Source of the DNA: Kribbella sp. NBC_01245
Lineage (GTDB): Bacteria; Actinomycetota; Actinomycetes; Propionibacteriales; Kribbellaceae
Assembly: GCF_036226525.1 (NCBI RefSeq)
Contig: NZ_CP108487.1
Coordinates: 1,922,001 to 1,986,000, forward strand
Direction of reading: 5' to 3'
Length of the DNA: 64,000 nt
Shown: in pieces, positions 41,688-52,977 of the stretch
How positions within the stretch are numbered: position 1 is the stretch's first letter
Layout: every line of letters begins with the position of its first letter
The notes under the pieces: model-generated
Told to the model about the DNA's origin: nothing
What the model saw: the letters and a program-made list of their open reading frames with translations, nothing else
Databases searched by the model: none
Translations under genes and position numbers: made by a program

Positions 41688-43295
41688 TCAACCCACAACG
41701 GGTGGGTGGTCGGCGGTCTGGTGCAGCCCGGGCTCGCGGTCCGCGATCGCGAATGACGCCCGCGTGAAGGCGGCCGCGCCCGGCGTACGCACCTGCGGCA
41801 CGCACCGGAAGTCCGCCGCCAGCGACTCGCGAGTGATGGTGGTGTTCACGTAACCGCGCAGGTTGTTCTGGAAACGCAGATGCGGGTTGAACTTCAACCA
41901 CGGATGCGATCCCGACACCGAGTCAGCGCCATTGCCGCCCGACGTGATCGACGAGCAGACCAGCTCCGACCCGACAGTCCGCGAGGTCGGGTCGTCGTAG
42001 TTGAGCTTCAGGTCCGACGCCCAGTGCGCGTGTACGTCACCCGTCAGCACGACCGGGTTGCGCACGCCCGCGTCGACCCAGCCACGAGTGATCCGGTCAC
42101 GCGAGGCGGCGTACCCGTCCCACGAGTCCATCGACGTCACCTTCAGCGGCCCGGAGTTGTTGTCGCGCTGGGCGAAGAACACCTGCTGACCGATGACGTC
42201 CCAGCGAGCGGTCGACTGGCGGAAGCCGTCCAGCAGCCACTTCTCCTGCTCCGCGCCGGTGATGGACCGTGCCGGGTCGACCGCCGCCGGGCAGTCCTTG
42301 TAGCCGTCCCCGCAACCCTGGTCGTCGCGGTACTGCCTGGTGTCGAGCATGTGGAACGTGGCCAGCTCACCCCAGTGCAACCGCCGGTAGAGCTGCAGGT
42401 CGATGCCCTGCGGCTTCGACGTACGGCGCAACGGCATGTTCTCGTAGTACGCCTGGAACGCGGCAGTCCGTCGCGCCAGGAACCCGTCTTCGGGCTTCTC
42501 CGGCACCTCGTCGGCCCAGTTGTTGTCGAGCTCGTGGTCATCCCACACCACGACCCACGGCGCGACCGCGTGCGCCTCCTGCAGGTCGAGGTCCGTCTTG
42601 TACTGCGCATGGCGCTGCCGGTACGACGCGAGGTCCGTCGTCTCCGGGCCGTCGTGATCGCGGACGTTGCCGCCGGGAGCGACGTACGTGCCCTTGGTGT
42701 ACTCGTACTGGTAGTCGCCCAGATGCAACACCACGTCGGGCCGGTCCTCCGCGAGCCGCCGGTAGGCCGTGAACAAGCCGTGCTCGAACTGCGAGCACGA
42801 GACGAACGACATCGCCAGCGCGTCGGGAGTGGTGCCACGAGCCGGTGCGGTCAGCGCCCGCGCGGTCCGCGACACGTGGCCCTCGGTGCGGAAGCGGTAC
42901 CAGTACTCCCGGCCGGGGCGAAGGCCTTCCACCGTGACGTGCACGGAGTGGGCGTGTTCGGGGCGGGCCGCGACCAGGCCGGACCGTACGACGTGCCGGA
43001 AGCGCTCGTCGGTGGCGACCTGCCACTGGACCAGGTACGGCCGATTCGGCATGCCGCCAAGGCCGTTCGGCGCGAGCGGCTCGAGCGCGAGGCGGGTCCA
43101 GAGCACGAACCCGTCCGGCCACGGATCGCCACTGGCCACCCCGAGGGTGAAGGGGTCACGGCGGCCAGGCGGCGTCGTACCCAAGTCAGCCGGGGCAGCG
43201 ACGACAGGACTGGACGTGAAGGCGGTGAGGCCCGCGGCGGCGGACGCGGTCAGCAGACCGGCTTTCAGTACGGATCTACGGGTAGTGGTCTCCAT
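41688..43295 (-). CDS. phoD: Tat-exported PhoD-type alkaline phosphatase
   Basis: A secreted phosphodiesterase/phosphomonoesterase using iron and calcium, active on extracellular organophosphate. The 535-aa precursor starts METTTRRSVLKAG, a twin-arginine signal, with cleavage near VVAAPAD. The N-terminal PhoD domain (FTLGVASGDPWPDGFVLWTRLA) and the metallophosphatase core follow: MSFVSCSQFEHG, VVLHLGDYQYEY, WDDHELDNNWAD and LTGDVHAHWASD. The start at 43295 places the RR motif at the usual distance; eight further residues are possible from 43319. Phosphate-starvation control is usual for the family; I saw no clear Pho box. Confidence 0.95.
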   Translation of the reverse strand: METTTRRSVLKAGLLTASAAAGLTAFTSSPVVAAPADLGTTPPGRRDPFTLGVASGDPWPDGFVLWTRLALEPLAPNGLGGMPNRPYLVQWQVATDERFRHVVRSGLVAARPEHAHSVHVTVEGLRPGREYWYRFRTEGHVSRTARALTAPARGTTPDALAMSFVSCSQFEHGLFTAYRRLAEDRPDVVLHLGDYQYEYTKGTYVAPGGNVRDHDGPETTDLASYRQRHAQYKTDLDLQEAHAVAPWVVVWDDHELDNNWADEVPEKPEDGFLARRTAAFQAYYENMPLRRTSKPQGIDLQLYRRLHWGELATFHMLDTRQYRDDQGCGDGYKDCPAAVDPARSITGAEQEKWLLDGFRQSTARWDVIGQQVFFAQRDNNSGPLKVTSMDSWDGYAASRDRITRGWVDAGVRNPVVLTGDVHAHWASDLKLNYDDPTSRTVGSELVCSSITSGGNGADSVSGSHPWLKFNPHLRFQNNLRGYVNTTITRESLAADFRCVPQVRTPGAAAFTRASFAIADREPGLHQTADHPPVVG

Positions 43296-43470
43296 GCGAA
43301 AGACGCTTCCCCGCGCCAACGGCTGTCGCCCTACCGGCAGATGACGAACGGGTGAAATATTCTGCCCGCTGACCGGGTGCTCTCAGTCAATCACTGGCCG
43401 TTCGACCGCGCGCAACTTCTGTCCGCCGATTCGCATCGAGTAGGCAGGTGGGGTCTGGAGGGAGTGCATC

Positions 43471-45726
43471 ATGCGAGTACGTCGAGCGTCTGCCGCGTTG
43501 CTGGCGGCCATCCTGGTGATGTCGGCGAGTCCGGCTTTGGCGGATCCGGGCGGCACTCGCGTGCTCAATCCGACGCCGACCGACCAGGCGTACGTGCGGA
43601 TCCTTGGCGCATCGGCGTACGGCATTCTCTACAAGGCGGCCAGCCTCGACTACGGCCTCGACGTCGCGCCCTGGCTCAAGCCTGCAGGCGGTACGCCCGT
43701 CCAGGTCTCGCCGGAATTCAGCGAGTTGGCCGGTTCGATGGTCTTCGCGTACGACAACGAGATCACCCGCGTCAGCTATCGCACCGTCACCGACACGACG
43801 ATTCGCAGCTGCCTCATCGACGGCAGTCTGCCGAGCCGGATCTTCCTGCCCACCGGCTGGATCACGTCCTCGCGGACCGGCCTCATCCAGCAGACGATCG
43901 CCGGGTCCGATGGATGTACGACTCGCACCATCGCGACGATCCCGAACGGCCGGTTGACCGGCGCAGACGCCACTGGCTTCACCGTCGAGATCACGACCAA
44001 CGTCGGCAACGGCGGCGTACACGACTTGCAGTACCGGTCCTTCGCTGAGCCGACCAAGGCCTGGGCCGTGCACACCGGCGACCAGGTCTATAACTACGTG
44101 AGTGTGGCCAACGGTGTTGTTGCCTGGCCGGCCGGGCTCGACGACCCGAACGGCGCCCTGCACCGCTGGAAGGTCGGCGTCGGCGCACAGCCCGTGGTGC
44201 AGACGGGAGCGCCTATCCGCGGCACAGCTGTCACTGCGGGCGGTGCCGCCGCATTCCAGCACACGCCTCCTACGGATCTCACTGGCTACGTAGTCGGCAC
44301 AGTGGCTGCAGGAAGTACGACGCCCAGCACGCTCACCGGCGGCCACAGCCTCGCGGGAGACGGCACTACCTTCTACATCGCGCGACTCGGTTCGCAGACC
44401 ACCATTGACCGCGGTACGTCCGTGACCTCGTTGCAGCGGCTGGTCACGCTGCCGTTGCTGCCGCCTGGAACGTTCGCCATATCGCTCGGCGCCTCACGCG
44501 TGGCCTACCTCGACACTGATGGCACCGACAGCGCGCCCGGCGTACTGGCATCGACCCTGCACTCCCGGACGTACAGCAAATCGGGCACGACGATCACGCT
44601 GGGCACTTCCCAGAACGACGGCGAGGCGTTGCAGCCGCTCGACGCCGATGGCGGCCGGATGCTGATGCGAATCGGGGGCCGGCTCATCGTTCGGACCGAA
44701 GGCTCGGCCGATCGGATCATCTTCACCGCCACCAACCAGCACGTTGTTGCGGATGGCTTCGTCCGGCTTTCCGGCACTCGCGCGTTGTGGACGCGTGGCG
44801 AGTACTCCGGCGATCCCTGCGACCCGGGTTGTCCGCAGTACGACATCAAGTCGGCCATGCTCTACGACCTGCGGACCGGCACGAGCGTGCGGCTGGGTGA
44901 TGCCAAGACGACGAAGTACGCGCTCTGGGGTTCGTACCTGGTGTGGGCGAACAAGGATGGCTCGATGTACCGACGCGACTTGTCCAGCGGCAAGGTCGTA
45001 CAGGTCAAGGCCGCCGGGTACGGCGTCGTGGCGATGGACGTCTGGGGCGCATACGTCGGCTGGTCCGAATGCGCGGTCGCGTTGTGCCAAACGGGTGTGG
45101 TTGCCTACCGCAACGTTCGGACGATGAGCGCGGTGGTGAAGCTCCCGACCAAACCAGTCGCCACGGCAGTGAAGGTCACCGGCGGACACGTCGTCTACGC
45201 GATCCCCACGACGTACGGCGGCGGCGCGCGGCTGATCCGTGAACTCCGCCTCGGCAGCACCGCCAACGCGAGCATCACCGAGTTCCTCGGCTGGAGTGGT
45301 CCACGCGACGCGTTCGACGCGCACGACGAGGTGCTGGCGTGGATCGCGACCGACGGCTCGGCCCGGATCGCACCCAACTCGTCGTACGTCGATCCGCCCA
45401 GCTATCTCGGCAACGCCCTCGGCTCGTCTTCGTTCACCCCAAATGGGGACGGGGTTAGCGATCGGTGGACGCCGGCCTTCCCGATCAGCAAGGCGTTGCC
45501 GACGTGTGCGCTGACGATTCGCTCTGGTACGACGGTGGTGCGCGCGTTGAGCTGCGCATCCGCGACGGGTCGGGTCGACGTCGCGTGGGACGGCCGGAAC
45601 GCCACGGGGCGGTTGATGCCGAAGGCGAAGTACACGTGGACGCTAACCGGCCGCGACGCCGACGGCCCGCTCCGGTGGTGGACCGGCTCAACCTCGCCCA
45701 TCGCCGGAACGGTCACGCTCGCCTAG
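43471..45726 (+). CDS. Secreted beta-propeller-like protein with FlgD-type Ig C terminus
   Basis: A 751-aa exported protein with a signal peptide (MRVRRASAALLAAILVMSAS, cleavage near ALADP). The long middle has repeated beta-rich segments with motifs such as VANGVVAWPAG, VRLSGTRALWTRGEYSG, KYALWGSYLVWANKDG and MDVWGAYVGWSE, consistent with a TolB/WD-like propeller. The last 100 residues (SSFTPNGDGVSDRWTPAF, VAWDGRNATGRLMPKAKYTW) are a FlgD-like Ig domain found at the end of many secreted surface proteins. No catalytic motif is visible. GGAGGGA 9 bp upstream supports the start. Confidence 0.8.
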   Translation: MRVRRASAALLAAILVMSASPALADPGGTRVLNPTPTDQAYVRILGASAYGILYKAASLDYGLDVAPWLKPAGGTPVQVSPEFSELAGSMVFAYDNEITRVSYRTVTDTTIRSCLIDGSLPSRIFLPTGWITSSRTGLIQQTIAGSDGCTTRTIATIPNGRLTGADATGFTVEITTNVGNGGVHDLQYRSFAEPTKAWAVHTGDQVYNYVSVANGVVAWPAGLDDPNGALHRWKVGVGAQPVVQTGAPIRGTAVTAGGAAAFQHTPPTDLTGYVVGTVAAGSTTPSTLTGGHSLAGDGTTFYIARLGSQTTIDRGTSVTSLQRLVTLPLLPPGTFAISLGASRVAYLDTDGTDSAPGVLASTLHSRTYSKSGTTITLGTSQNDGEALQPLDADGGRMLMRIGGRLIVRTEGSADRIIFTATNQHVVADGFVRLSGTRALWTRGEYSGDPCDPGCPQYDIKSAMLYDLRTGTSVRLGDAKTTKYALWGSYLVWANKDGSMYRRDLSSGKVVQVKAAGYGVVAMDVWGAYVGWSECAVALCQTGVVAYRNVRTMSAVVKLPTKPVATAVKVTGGHVVYAIPTTYGGGARLIRELRLGSTANASITEFLGWSGPRDAFDAHDEVLAWIATDGSARIAPNSSYVDPPSYLGNALGSSSFTPNGDGVSDRWTPAFPISKALPTCALTIRSGTTVVRALSCASATGRVDVAWDGRNATGRLMPKAKYTWTLTGRDADGPLRWWTGSTSPIAGTVTLA

Positions 45727-45734
45727 GTCATCGC

Positions 45735-46559
45735 TTAAGTCATCGTTGGTCTGGCTTGGGCGAAGGTCCAGCGGTGGCCTTCGAGGTCGTCGGCCTCGTA
45801 GCAGCGGTAGCCGTGCTGGTGGATCTCGGAGACGATCTTGGCGCCAGTGGCCTGGCTGTGGGCGAAGTGTGCGTCGAGGTCGTCGACGTACACCCAGGCT
45901 CCGTGATCGACCGGGCGTGGATCGGCGGGTCGTTCTTTCAACTCGAAGAGCAGGATCCCGCCGTTGCCGGCATGGAGCTCAATCCAGGAAGGCTTTTCGC
46001 CGTCCGCGGGGATCCGGTCCCAGGATTCCAGGCCGAACACTTCATGTAGCCAACGTGCCGCCGCGGCCGGATCCTCGTAATACAAGGCAACACTCAGCCG
46101 CCCGAGCTCGCGCAGCGTATGCGGCGCCTCGCTCCGCCGGACCGCCCAAGCAGCCAGCCAAGGGATGACGTTCGGCCAGAAGTAGAACGCCTTCTCGCCA
46201 CCTTGCACGAGGGCTTGCTCAACGCTGACCCGCGTGCCGCCGTCGAGGGCCTCGAAGCGGATCTCCGTCTCGGTGTCGTCCACCGAGCTGCGGTAGGCCA
46301 GCCGTGCTCCCGGCTCCCAGGCGGTGATCCGGCCAAGCTCGAGCACATCCTCGTCGACCGTGTCGCTGCCGCGGCGGTAGATCTCGAGAATCCTGCCGCC
46401 TACGCCTGGCTCCATCGCCATCTCGACCGCCCGTGCGGCATCGAAGAAGTTGATCGGGCCGCGAACCCACCACAGGTCGAACTCGTCAGTGAAGATCCGG
46501 AACGCCGTCGCCGGATCGGCCGCAACCTCGACGGACGCGGACGCGGACTGCTTGGTCAC
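45735..46559 (-). CDS. SRPBCC (AHSA1-like) and glyoxalase-fold fusion protein
   Basis: A 274-aa two-domain protein. Residues 1-150 match the activator-of-Hsp90-like SRPBCC fold (VEVAADPATAFRIFTDEFDLWW, ITAWEPGARLAYRS). Residues 155-274 match the VOC/glyoxalase fold (SVALYYEDPAAAARWLHEVFGLE, AWVYVDDLDAHFAHSQATGA). Such proteins are often paired with ArsR regulators and presumed to bind hydrophobic ligands. The GTG start at 46559 overlaps the ArsR stop, so this gene is translated with its regulator. Confidence 0.9.
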   Translation of the reverse strand: MTKQSASASVEVAADPATAFRIFTDEFDLWWVRGPINFFDAARAVEMAMEPGVGGRILEIYRRGSDTVDEDVLELGRITAWEPGARLAYRSSVDDTETEIRFEALDGGTRVSVEQALVQGGEKAFYFWPNVIPWLAAWAVRRSEAPHTLRELGRLSVALYYEDPAAAARWLHEVFGLESWDRIPADGEKPSWIELHAGNGGILLFELKERPADPRPVDHGAWVYVDDLDAHFAHSQATGAKIVSEIHQHGYRCYEADDLEGHRWTFAQARPTMT

Positions 46560-46936
46560 GATGTCTCCTCCCGATCGACGTGTTTCTTCTCAAGGTCCTT
46601 CTTTTCGAGGTCGTTCTTTTCGACGTGCTTCTTGAAGGCACCCAATTGCTCCTGCCAGTGCGCCTGCACCTGGTCGAGCCAAGCCTGTACGGCGACCACG
46701 GGCTCCTGCCGCAACCGGAAAACCCGCAGCCGCGCGTCATCCGGCACCCGCTCATCGGTAATCACCCTCGCGGACAACAAGATCCGCAAATGCCGACTCA
46801 TCGCCGGCGACGACGCCCCAGTCGCAGCCGCCAACTGCCCAGCCCGCAACGGCCCGTCCCCCAACAACCGCACCACCTGCCGCCGCGTCGGATCAGCCAA
46901 CACCTCAAAAAACCGATCCACCTCGTCATCCACCAT
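46556..46936 (-). CDS. ArsR-family transcriptional regulator
   Basis: A 126-aa winged-helix repressor. The core reads EVLADPTRRQVVRLLGDGPL, AGQLAAATGASSPAMSRHLR (recognition helix) and the wing VITDERVPDDARLRVFRLR. It lacks the CxC metal site of arsenic sensors. The C terminus ends in a charged run with EKNDL-EKKDL-EKKHV, three copies of a 15-bp DNA repeat. It is coupled by a four-base overlap to the SRPBCC-VOC gene, which it probably controls. The start at 46936 was preferred to 46993, where the extra residues are unlike the family. Confidence 0.92.
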   Translation of the reverse strand: MVDDEVDRFFEVLADPTRRQVVRLLGDGPLRAGQLAAATGASSPAMSRHLRILLSARVITDERVPDDARLRVFRLRQEPVVAVQAWLDQVQAHWQEQLGAFKKHVEKNDLEKKDLEKKHVDREETS

Positions 46937-47061
46937 CCTCAAATAGTTACACCTACCGTTAACTATTCTCAACCCCTCACTCCCCCGCAACACCGCCCGC
47001 CTCCCTTACTCACGACACCCGCCCGCCTCCCTCGCCCGCTATGGCGCCCGCTCGCCTCGCC

Positions 47062-47095
47062 CGCGAGTGGTCGCGTCACGACACGACCACTCGCG
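47062..47095. repeat. GCGAGTGGTC hairpin, copy 2
   Basis: CGCGAGTGGTCGCGT..ACACGACCACTCGCG, a near-perfect palindrome with a CGTCACGAC centre, related to 26647-26678 and 47361-47398. Confidence 0.82.
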
Positions 47096-47160
47096 CGACA
47101 GCTGGCGGGATCGCTGTGGGCAGCGCTGCCACGCTCGGACGCAGAATGCGCACGCGCACG

Positions 47161-47330
47161 CGGATTTGGGGATAACCCATCCGCGAGGTGCCTTGTTGTG
47201 CTTGCACGCGCGCGACATAAGGAGGCACTTCGCGGGAAGGCTTTGCACAAATTGACCTGCACCTGTGCGCATCGGGCCGAGGTGCCGTGGGCTCGGCGTC
47301 CACAGAGAACGCGCGTCGCGTCCGACCGTG
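47161..47330 (+). repeat. 170-bp dispersed repeat, copy 3
   Basis: The same element as at 26461 and 26747, more diverged: CGGATTTGGGGATAAC at the start, inner arms CCGCGAGGTGCC/GGCACTTCGCGG, then GTGGGCTCGGCGTCCACAG and CGTCCGACCGTG at the end. Length and orientation are conserved. Confidence 0.85.
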
Positions 47331-47360
47331 GCGGCGCTATCCACAGGCATGCGCCGCCAT

Positions 47361-47398
47361 CCCGCGAGTGGTCGTGTCATAACGCGACCACTCGCGGG
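47361..47398. repeat. GCGAGTGGTC hairpin, copy 3
   Basis: CCCGCGAGTGGTCGTG-TCATAA-CGCGACCACTCGCGGG, 16-bp arms with one mismatch. It lies 30 bp beyond copy 3 of the 170-bp repeat. Confidence 0.85.
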
Positions 47399-47483
47399 AG
47401 GAGGTTGGGAGGGACGCCGGCCCTGTCGCCGAAATGCCGCGCGCGCATCCGACGTACAGCCAAGAAGAGTGTCGGCGGGAGGG

Positions 47484-48032
47484 TTATAGGGCGCGGTCTA
47501 GGCGTTGGGATAGGAGTGCGAGGGCGCGGTCGACGGCGGCGCGGACGGTGTTGTCGGGGTCGTTGCGGAGGGGTTTGAGGGCGTTGGCGTGTTCGTATTC
47601 GCCGGCGGCGCCGAGGGCGCGTACGGCGGTGGCTCGGACGCGCGGGAGCTCGTGGTCTAGGAGTGGGACGAGGGCGTCAGCTAGTTGGCCTAGTTCGCGT
47701 TGGGCGGTGACGCGGGCGACGTGTTCGCGGACGCGCCAGGCTGGGTCGTCTGCTGCGATGAGTAGGGCCGGGATCGCGTCGTCGCGCCAGACGTACATCA
47801 AGGCGCGTGCCGCCCAGACCCGCACCCAGTACTGGTTCACCGCGACGAGCTTGGCCCAGCCGCCGACCTCTTCCCCGCCGATCCATTTGAGCTTCGGCAG
47901 CAGCTCGGGCGAGAACGCCTGCTCAGCCGTGACTTCGCCGGTCAGCAGTGCGATGCACCAGTCCACCACCGCGTCCTCGCCGAACTCCGCGGCGGCGGCG
48001 CCGATCATTTCCTTCGGATGCGGACGAGCCAT
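47484..48032 (-). CDS. HEAT-repeat protein
   Basis: A 182-aa helical-repeat protein. At least three HEAT-like units are visible: YWVRVWAARALMYVWRDDAIPALLIA, WRVREHVARVTAQRELGQLADALVPLL, and LPRVRATAVRALGAAGEYEHANALKPL followed by NTVRAAVDRALALL. Such proteins act as binding scaffolds; no partner can be inferred. The protein lacks membrane segments. It is 64 bp downstream of the TSUP transporter gene in the same direction. Confidence 0.85.
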   Translation of the reverse strand: MARPHPKEMIGAAAAEFGEDAVVDWCIALLTGEVTAEQAFSPELLPKLKWIGGEEVGGWAKLVAVNQYWVRVWAARALMYVWRDDAIPALLIAADDPAWRVREHVARVTAQRELGQLADALVPLLDHELPRVRATAVRALGAAGEYEHANALKPLRNDPDNTVRAAVDRALALLSQRLDRAL

Positions 48033-48095
48033 GTCCCCATTAGACCCGGCACCACCGACAAAACCGCGCGGAGACGGGACCCCCAGGACCGGCTG

Positions 48096-48812
48096 TTAGA
48101 GGATGGAGCGGAGGATTACGACGATTGACGAGGCTGCGGCGATGACTAGTACGGCGATCCGTAGGCGTGGGCCGCGTAGGCGCTTTTGCAGTGGCACCGC
48201 CAGGGCAAAACCGAGGGCCAGTGCGGGGATCCACGAAGCGCCGTACAGGAGTTGGTGTGAGGTGAGCCGACCGCCGATCGCCAGCGCGGCCAAGGACGCG
48301 ATCGAGCCGATCAGGAAGAACGCGGCGAGGGTGGCCCGAAGACGCGGGCCGTGTTCATGCTGCAGTACGACGGCGGCGGGCGGGCCGCCGATCGACGCCG
48401 CGGTGCCGGACACGCCCGCGATGGCTCCGGCGACGATGAGGTTGGTGCGGGTCGCGCGGACTTCCAATCGCCAGGCGGTGAGGATGACCGCCAGCAGTAC
48501 GACCCCACCGACCACGCCGCCGATCATGTTGGCGGGGACCCAGGCCAGCACCAGTACGCCGAGCGGCGTCGTCGCGATCCGGGCACCCGTGAGCCAGCCG
48601 GCCTGACGCCAGACGACGTGGCGCCATTCGTGCGCCATCGTCATCGTCGGCATCACCATGCCCAGTACGAGCATGCCGCCGGGCATCAGCGTGGGGTCGA
48701 GCAGCGTGACCACGGGTGCCGCGACGAGCGACAAACCCAGTCCGAGGGTGCCCTGGACGAGTGCCGCCACGACGATCGAAAGGCCGGCCAACAGCAGGAT
48801 GCTCAGATCCAT
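48096..48812 (-). CDS. TSUP (TauE/SafE-type) membrane transporter
   Basis: A 238-aa integral membrane protein of the sulfite-exporter family with about seven hydrophobic segments. The N-terminal signature is VVAALVQGTLGLGLSLVAAPVVTLLDPTL, and the second half repeats it as AGAIAGVSGTAASIGGPPAAVVL, the two-fold pattern of the family. Substrates in the family are sulfur compounds or organic acids; none is indicated here. The start at 48812 (MDLSILLLAGL) was chosen because 39 upstream residues are charged shadow sequence. Confidence 0.9.
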   Translation of the reverse strand: MDLSILLLAGLSIVVAALVQGTLGLGLSLVAAPVVTLLDPTLMPGGMLVLGMVMPTMTMAHEWRHVVWRQAGWLTGARIATTPLGVLVLAWVPANMIGGVVGGVVLLAVILTAWRLEVRATRTNLIVAGAIAGVSGTAASIGGPPAAVVLQHEHGPRLRATLAAFFLIGSIASLAALAIGGRLTSHQLLYGASWIPALALGFALAVPLQKRLRGPRLRIAVLVIAAASSIVVILRSIL

Positions 48813-48840
48813 CCTGGTTGGCCGGCCTCTCTGTCGTGAC

Positions 48841-49065
48841 TCACTTGACTTTGCGCACCCACGTCGCTCGGTAGGCGTACCCGTCCTGGTCGGCCGACTC
48901 CCAGCGGAAGTCGACCGCGTCACCCGCATCGAGCGAGTGGTAACCCGTCATCTCGATATGGCTGAAATGCGCCCAGCAGCCGCCAGGAGTGCTGGGGCTT
49001 TCGAGCACACCCCAGCCCTCCTCGGCGTACCAAACCTGGACCGTCGCACGGCCCGAACCGGTCAA
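48841..49065 (-). CDS. Cold-shock-domain-like small protein
   Basis: A 74-aa protein with the CSD pattern: ATVQVWYAEEGWGVLESPSTPGG-type RNP-1-like strand, CWAHFSHIEMTGYHSLDAGDAVDF and a final basic strand. It keeps W and F/H positions for nucleic-acid binding, although RNP-1 is GWGVLES rather than GFGFI. The frame opens with TTG at 49065, 6 bp after the aconitase stop; no ATG or GTG gives a complete domain. Cotranscription with acnA is likely. Confidence 0.78.
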   Translation of the reverse strand: MTGSGRATVQVWYAEEGWGVLESPSTPGGCWAHFSHIEMTGYHSLDAGDAVDFRWESADQDGYAYRATWVRKVK

Positions 49066-49071
49066 ACGGAA

Positions 49072-51855
<2,784 letters not shown>

Positions 51856-52005
51856 CAGCCTGCTCCTCTTCACGTCCGCCATGTGTACGGACCCCATCCT
51901 GCCGAGCGGCCTGGACAACCGCGAGGTCGGGATCCGGTTCGTCAAACTCTCTCGACATCAAGATACACGACATCGAGGCAAGGCCCGGCAACAACCCGCT
52001 GCGGT

Positions 52006-52938
52006 TTAGCTCACTTGCGGGAGGACGTCGCTGGCGATCAGGTCGAGGTGGTCGAGGTCGTGCCAGTCGAGGATCTGGAGGTACGCACGGGTCGCGCCGG
52101 CTTCGGCGAATTGGCCGAGTCGGTCGACCACCTCGGCCGGCGTACCGGCGATGGCGGTCGCGCGCAGGTCGTCCGCGTCCCGGCCGATGGCGGCCGCGCG
52201 GCGGCGTACGTCGGCGTCGTCCTTGCCGACGATCGTGGGGTGCGCGACGGACAGCGCGAGCGTCTCCGGGTCGCGCCCGATCGCCGAGCACGCCGTACGG
52301 ACCTGGCTGAACAGGCCGGTCGTGACGTCGAGCGAGCGGAAACCCGCGTTGAACTCGGCGGCGTACTTCGCGGCCAGCGCGGGCGTGCGCTTCTTGCCGG
52401 CACCACCGATGATGATCGGCGGATGCGGGTCCTGCGCGGGCTTCGGCAGAGCTGGGGAGTCGGTCAGCGAGTAATGCTTACCGGTGTAGTCGTACGTCTC
52501 CCCGACCGGCGTCTTCCACAGCCCGGTGATCACCTCGAGCTGCTCCTCGAACCGGTCGAACCGGCCGATCGTGTCCGGGAACTCCAGCCCGTACGCCGCG
52601 TGCTCCTCGGCGTACCAGCCGGCGCCGAGGCCGAACTCGACCCGGCCGCCGCTCATCTGGTCGACCTGCGCGACGCTGATCGCGAGCACGCCCGGATTGC
52701 GGAACGTGGCCGAGCTGACGAGCGTGCCGAGCCGGATCCGGCTAGTCTCGCGGGCCAGTCCAGCCAGGGTGATCCAGGAGTCGGTCGGCCCGGGCAGGCC
52801 GTCCCGATCGCCCATCACCAGGTAGTGGTCGGACCGGAAGAACGCGTCGAACCCGCACTCTTCCGTCTTGCGGGCCATCGCGAGCTGGTCGTCGTACGAC
52901 GCGCCCTGCTGCGGTTCGGTGAAGACTCTAAGCAACAT
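52006..52938 (-). CDS. LLM-class F420-dependent oxidoreductase
   Basis: A 310-aa luciferase-like TIM-barrel protein expected to use cofactor F420, as do most actinobacterial members. Typical parts are CGFDAFFRSDHYLVMGD, ITLAGLARETSRIRLGTLVSS, NPGVLAISVAQVDQMSGGRVEFGLGAGWYAEEH and PPIIIGGAGKKRTPALAAKYA. The substrate cannot be predicted. It lies 39 bp downstream of the large acidic protein gene and 150 bp upstream of acnA. Confidence 0.92.
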   Translation of the reverse strand: MLLRVFTEPQQGASYDDQLAMARKTEECGFDAFFRSDHYLVMGDRDGLPGPTDSWITLAGLARETSRIRLGTLVSSATFRNPGVLAISVAQVDQMSGGRVEFGLGAGWYAEEHAAYGLEFPDTIGRFDRFEEQLEVITGLWKTPVGETYDYTGKHYSLTDSPALPKPAQDPHPPIIIGGAGKKRTPALAAKYAAEFNAGFRSLDVTTGLFSQVRTACSAIGRDPETLALSVAHPTIVGKDDADVRRRAAAIGRDADDLRATAIAGTPAEVVDRLGQFAEAGATRAYLQILDWHDLDHLDLIASDVLPQVS

Positions 52939-52977
52939 AGGACAAACGCTATCCCGGAGGTGGTTGAACCTCGTACG

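Larger units (their letters stand above)
46937..47483. other. Gene-free gap of 547 bp with dispersed repeats
   Basis: No credible gene. It carries two copies of the GCGAGTGGTC hairpin on either side of the third copy of the 170-bp repeat, the same combination as at 26.4-26.9 kb. The first 50 bp are AT-richer (TAGTTACACC..TTAACTATT, 46943-46968), a plausible promoter/operator region for the ArsR gene. Confidence 0.7.
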
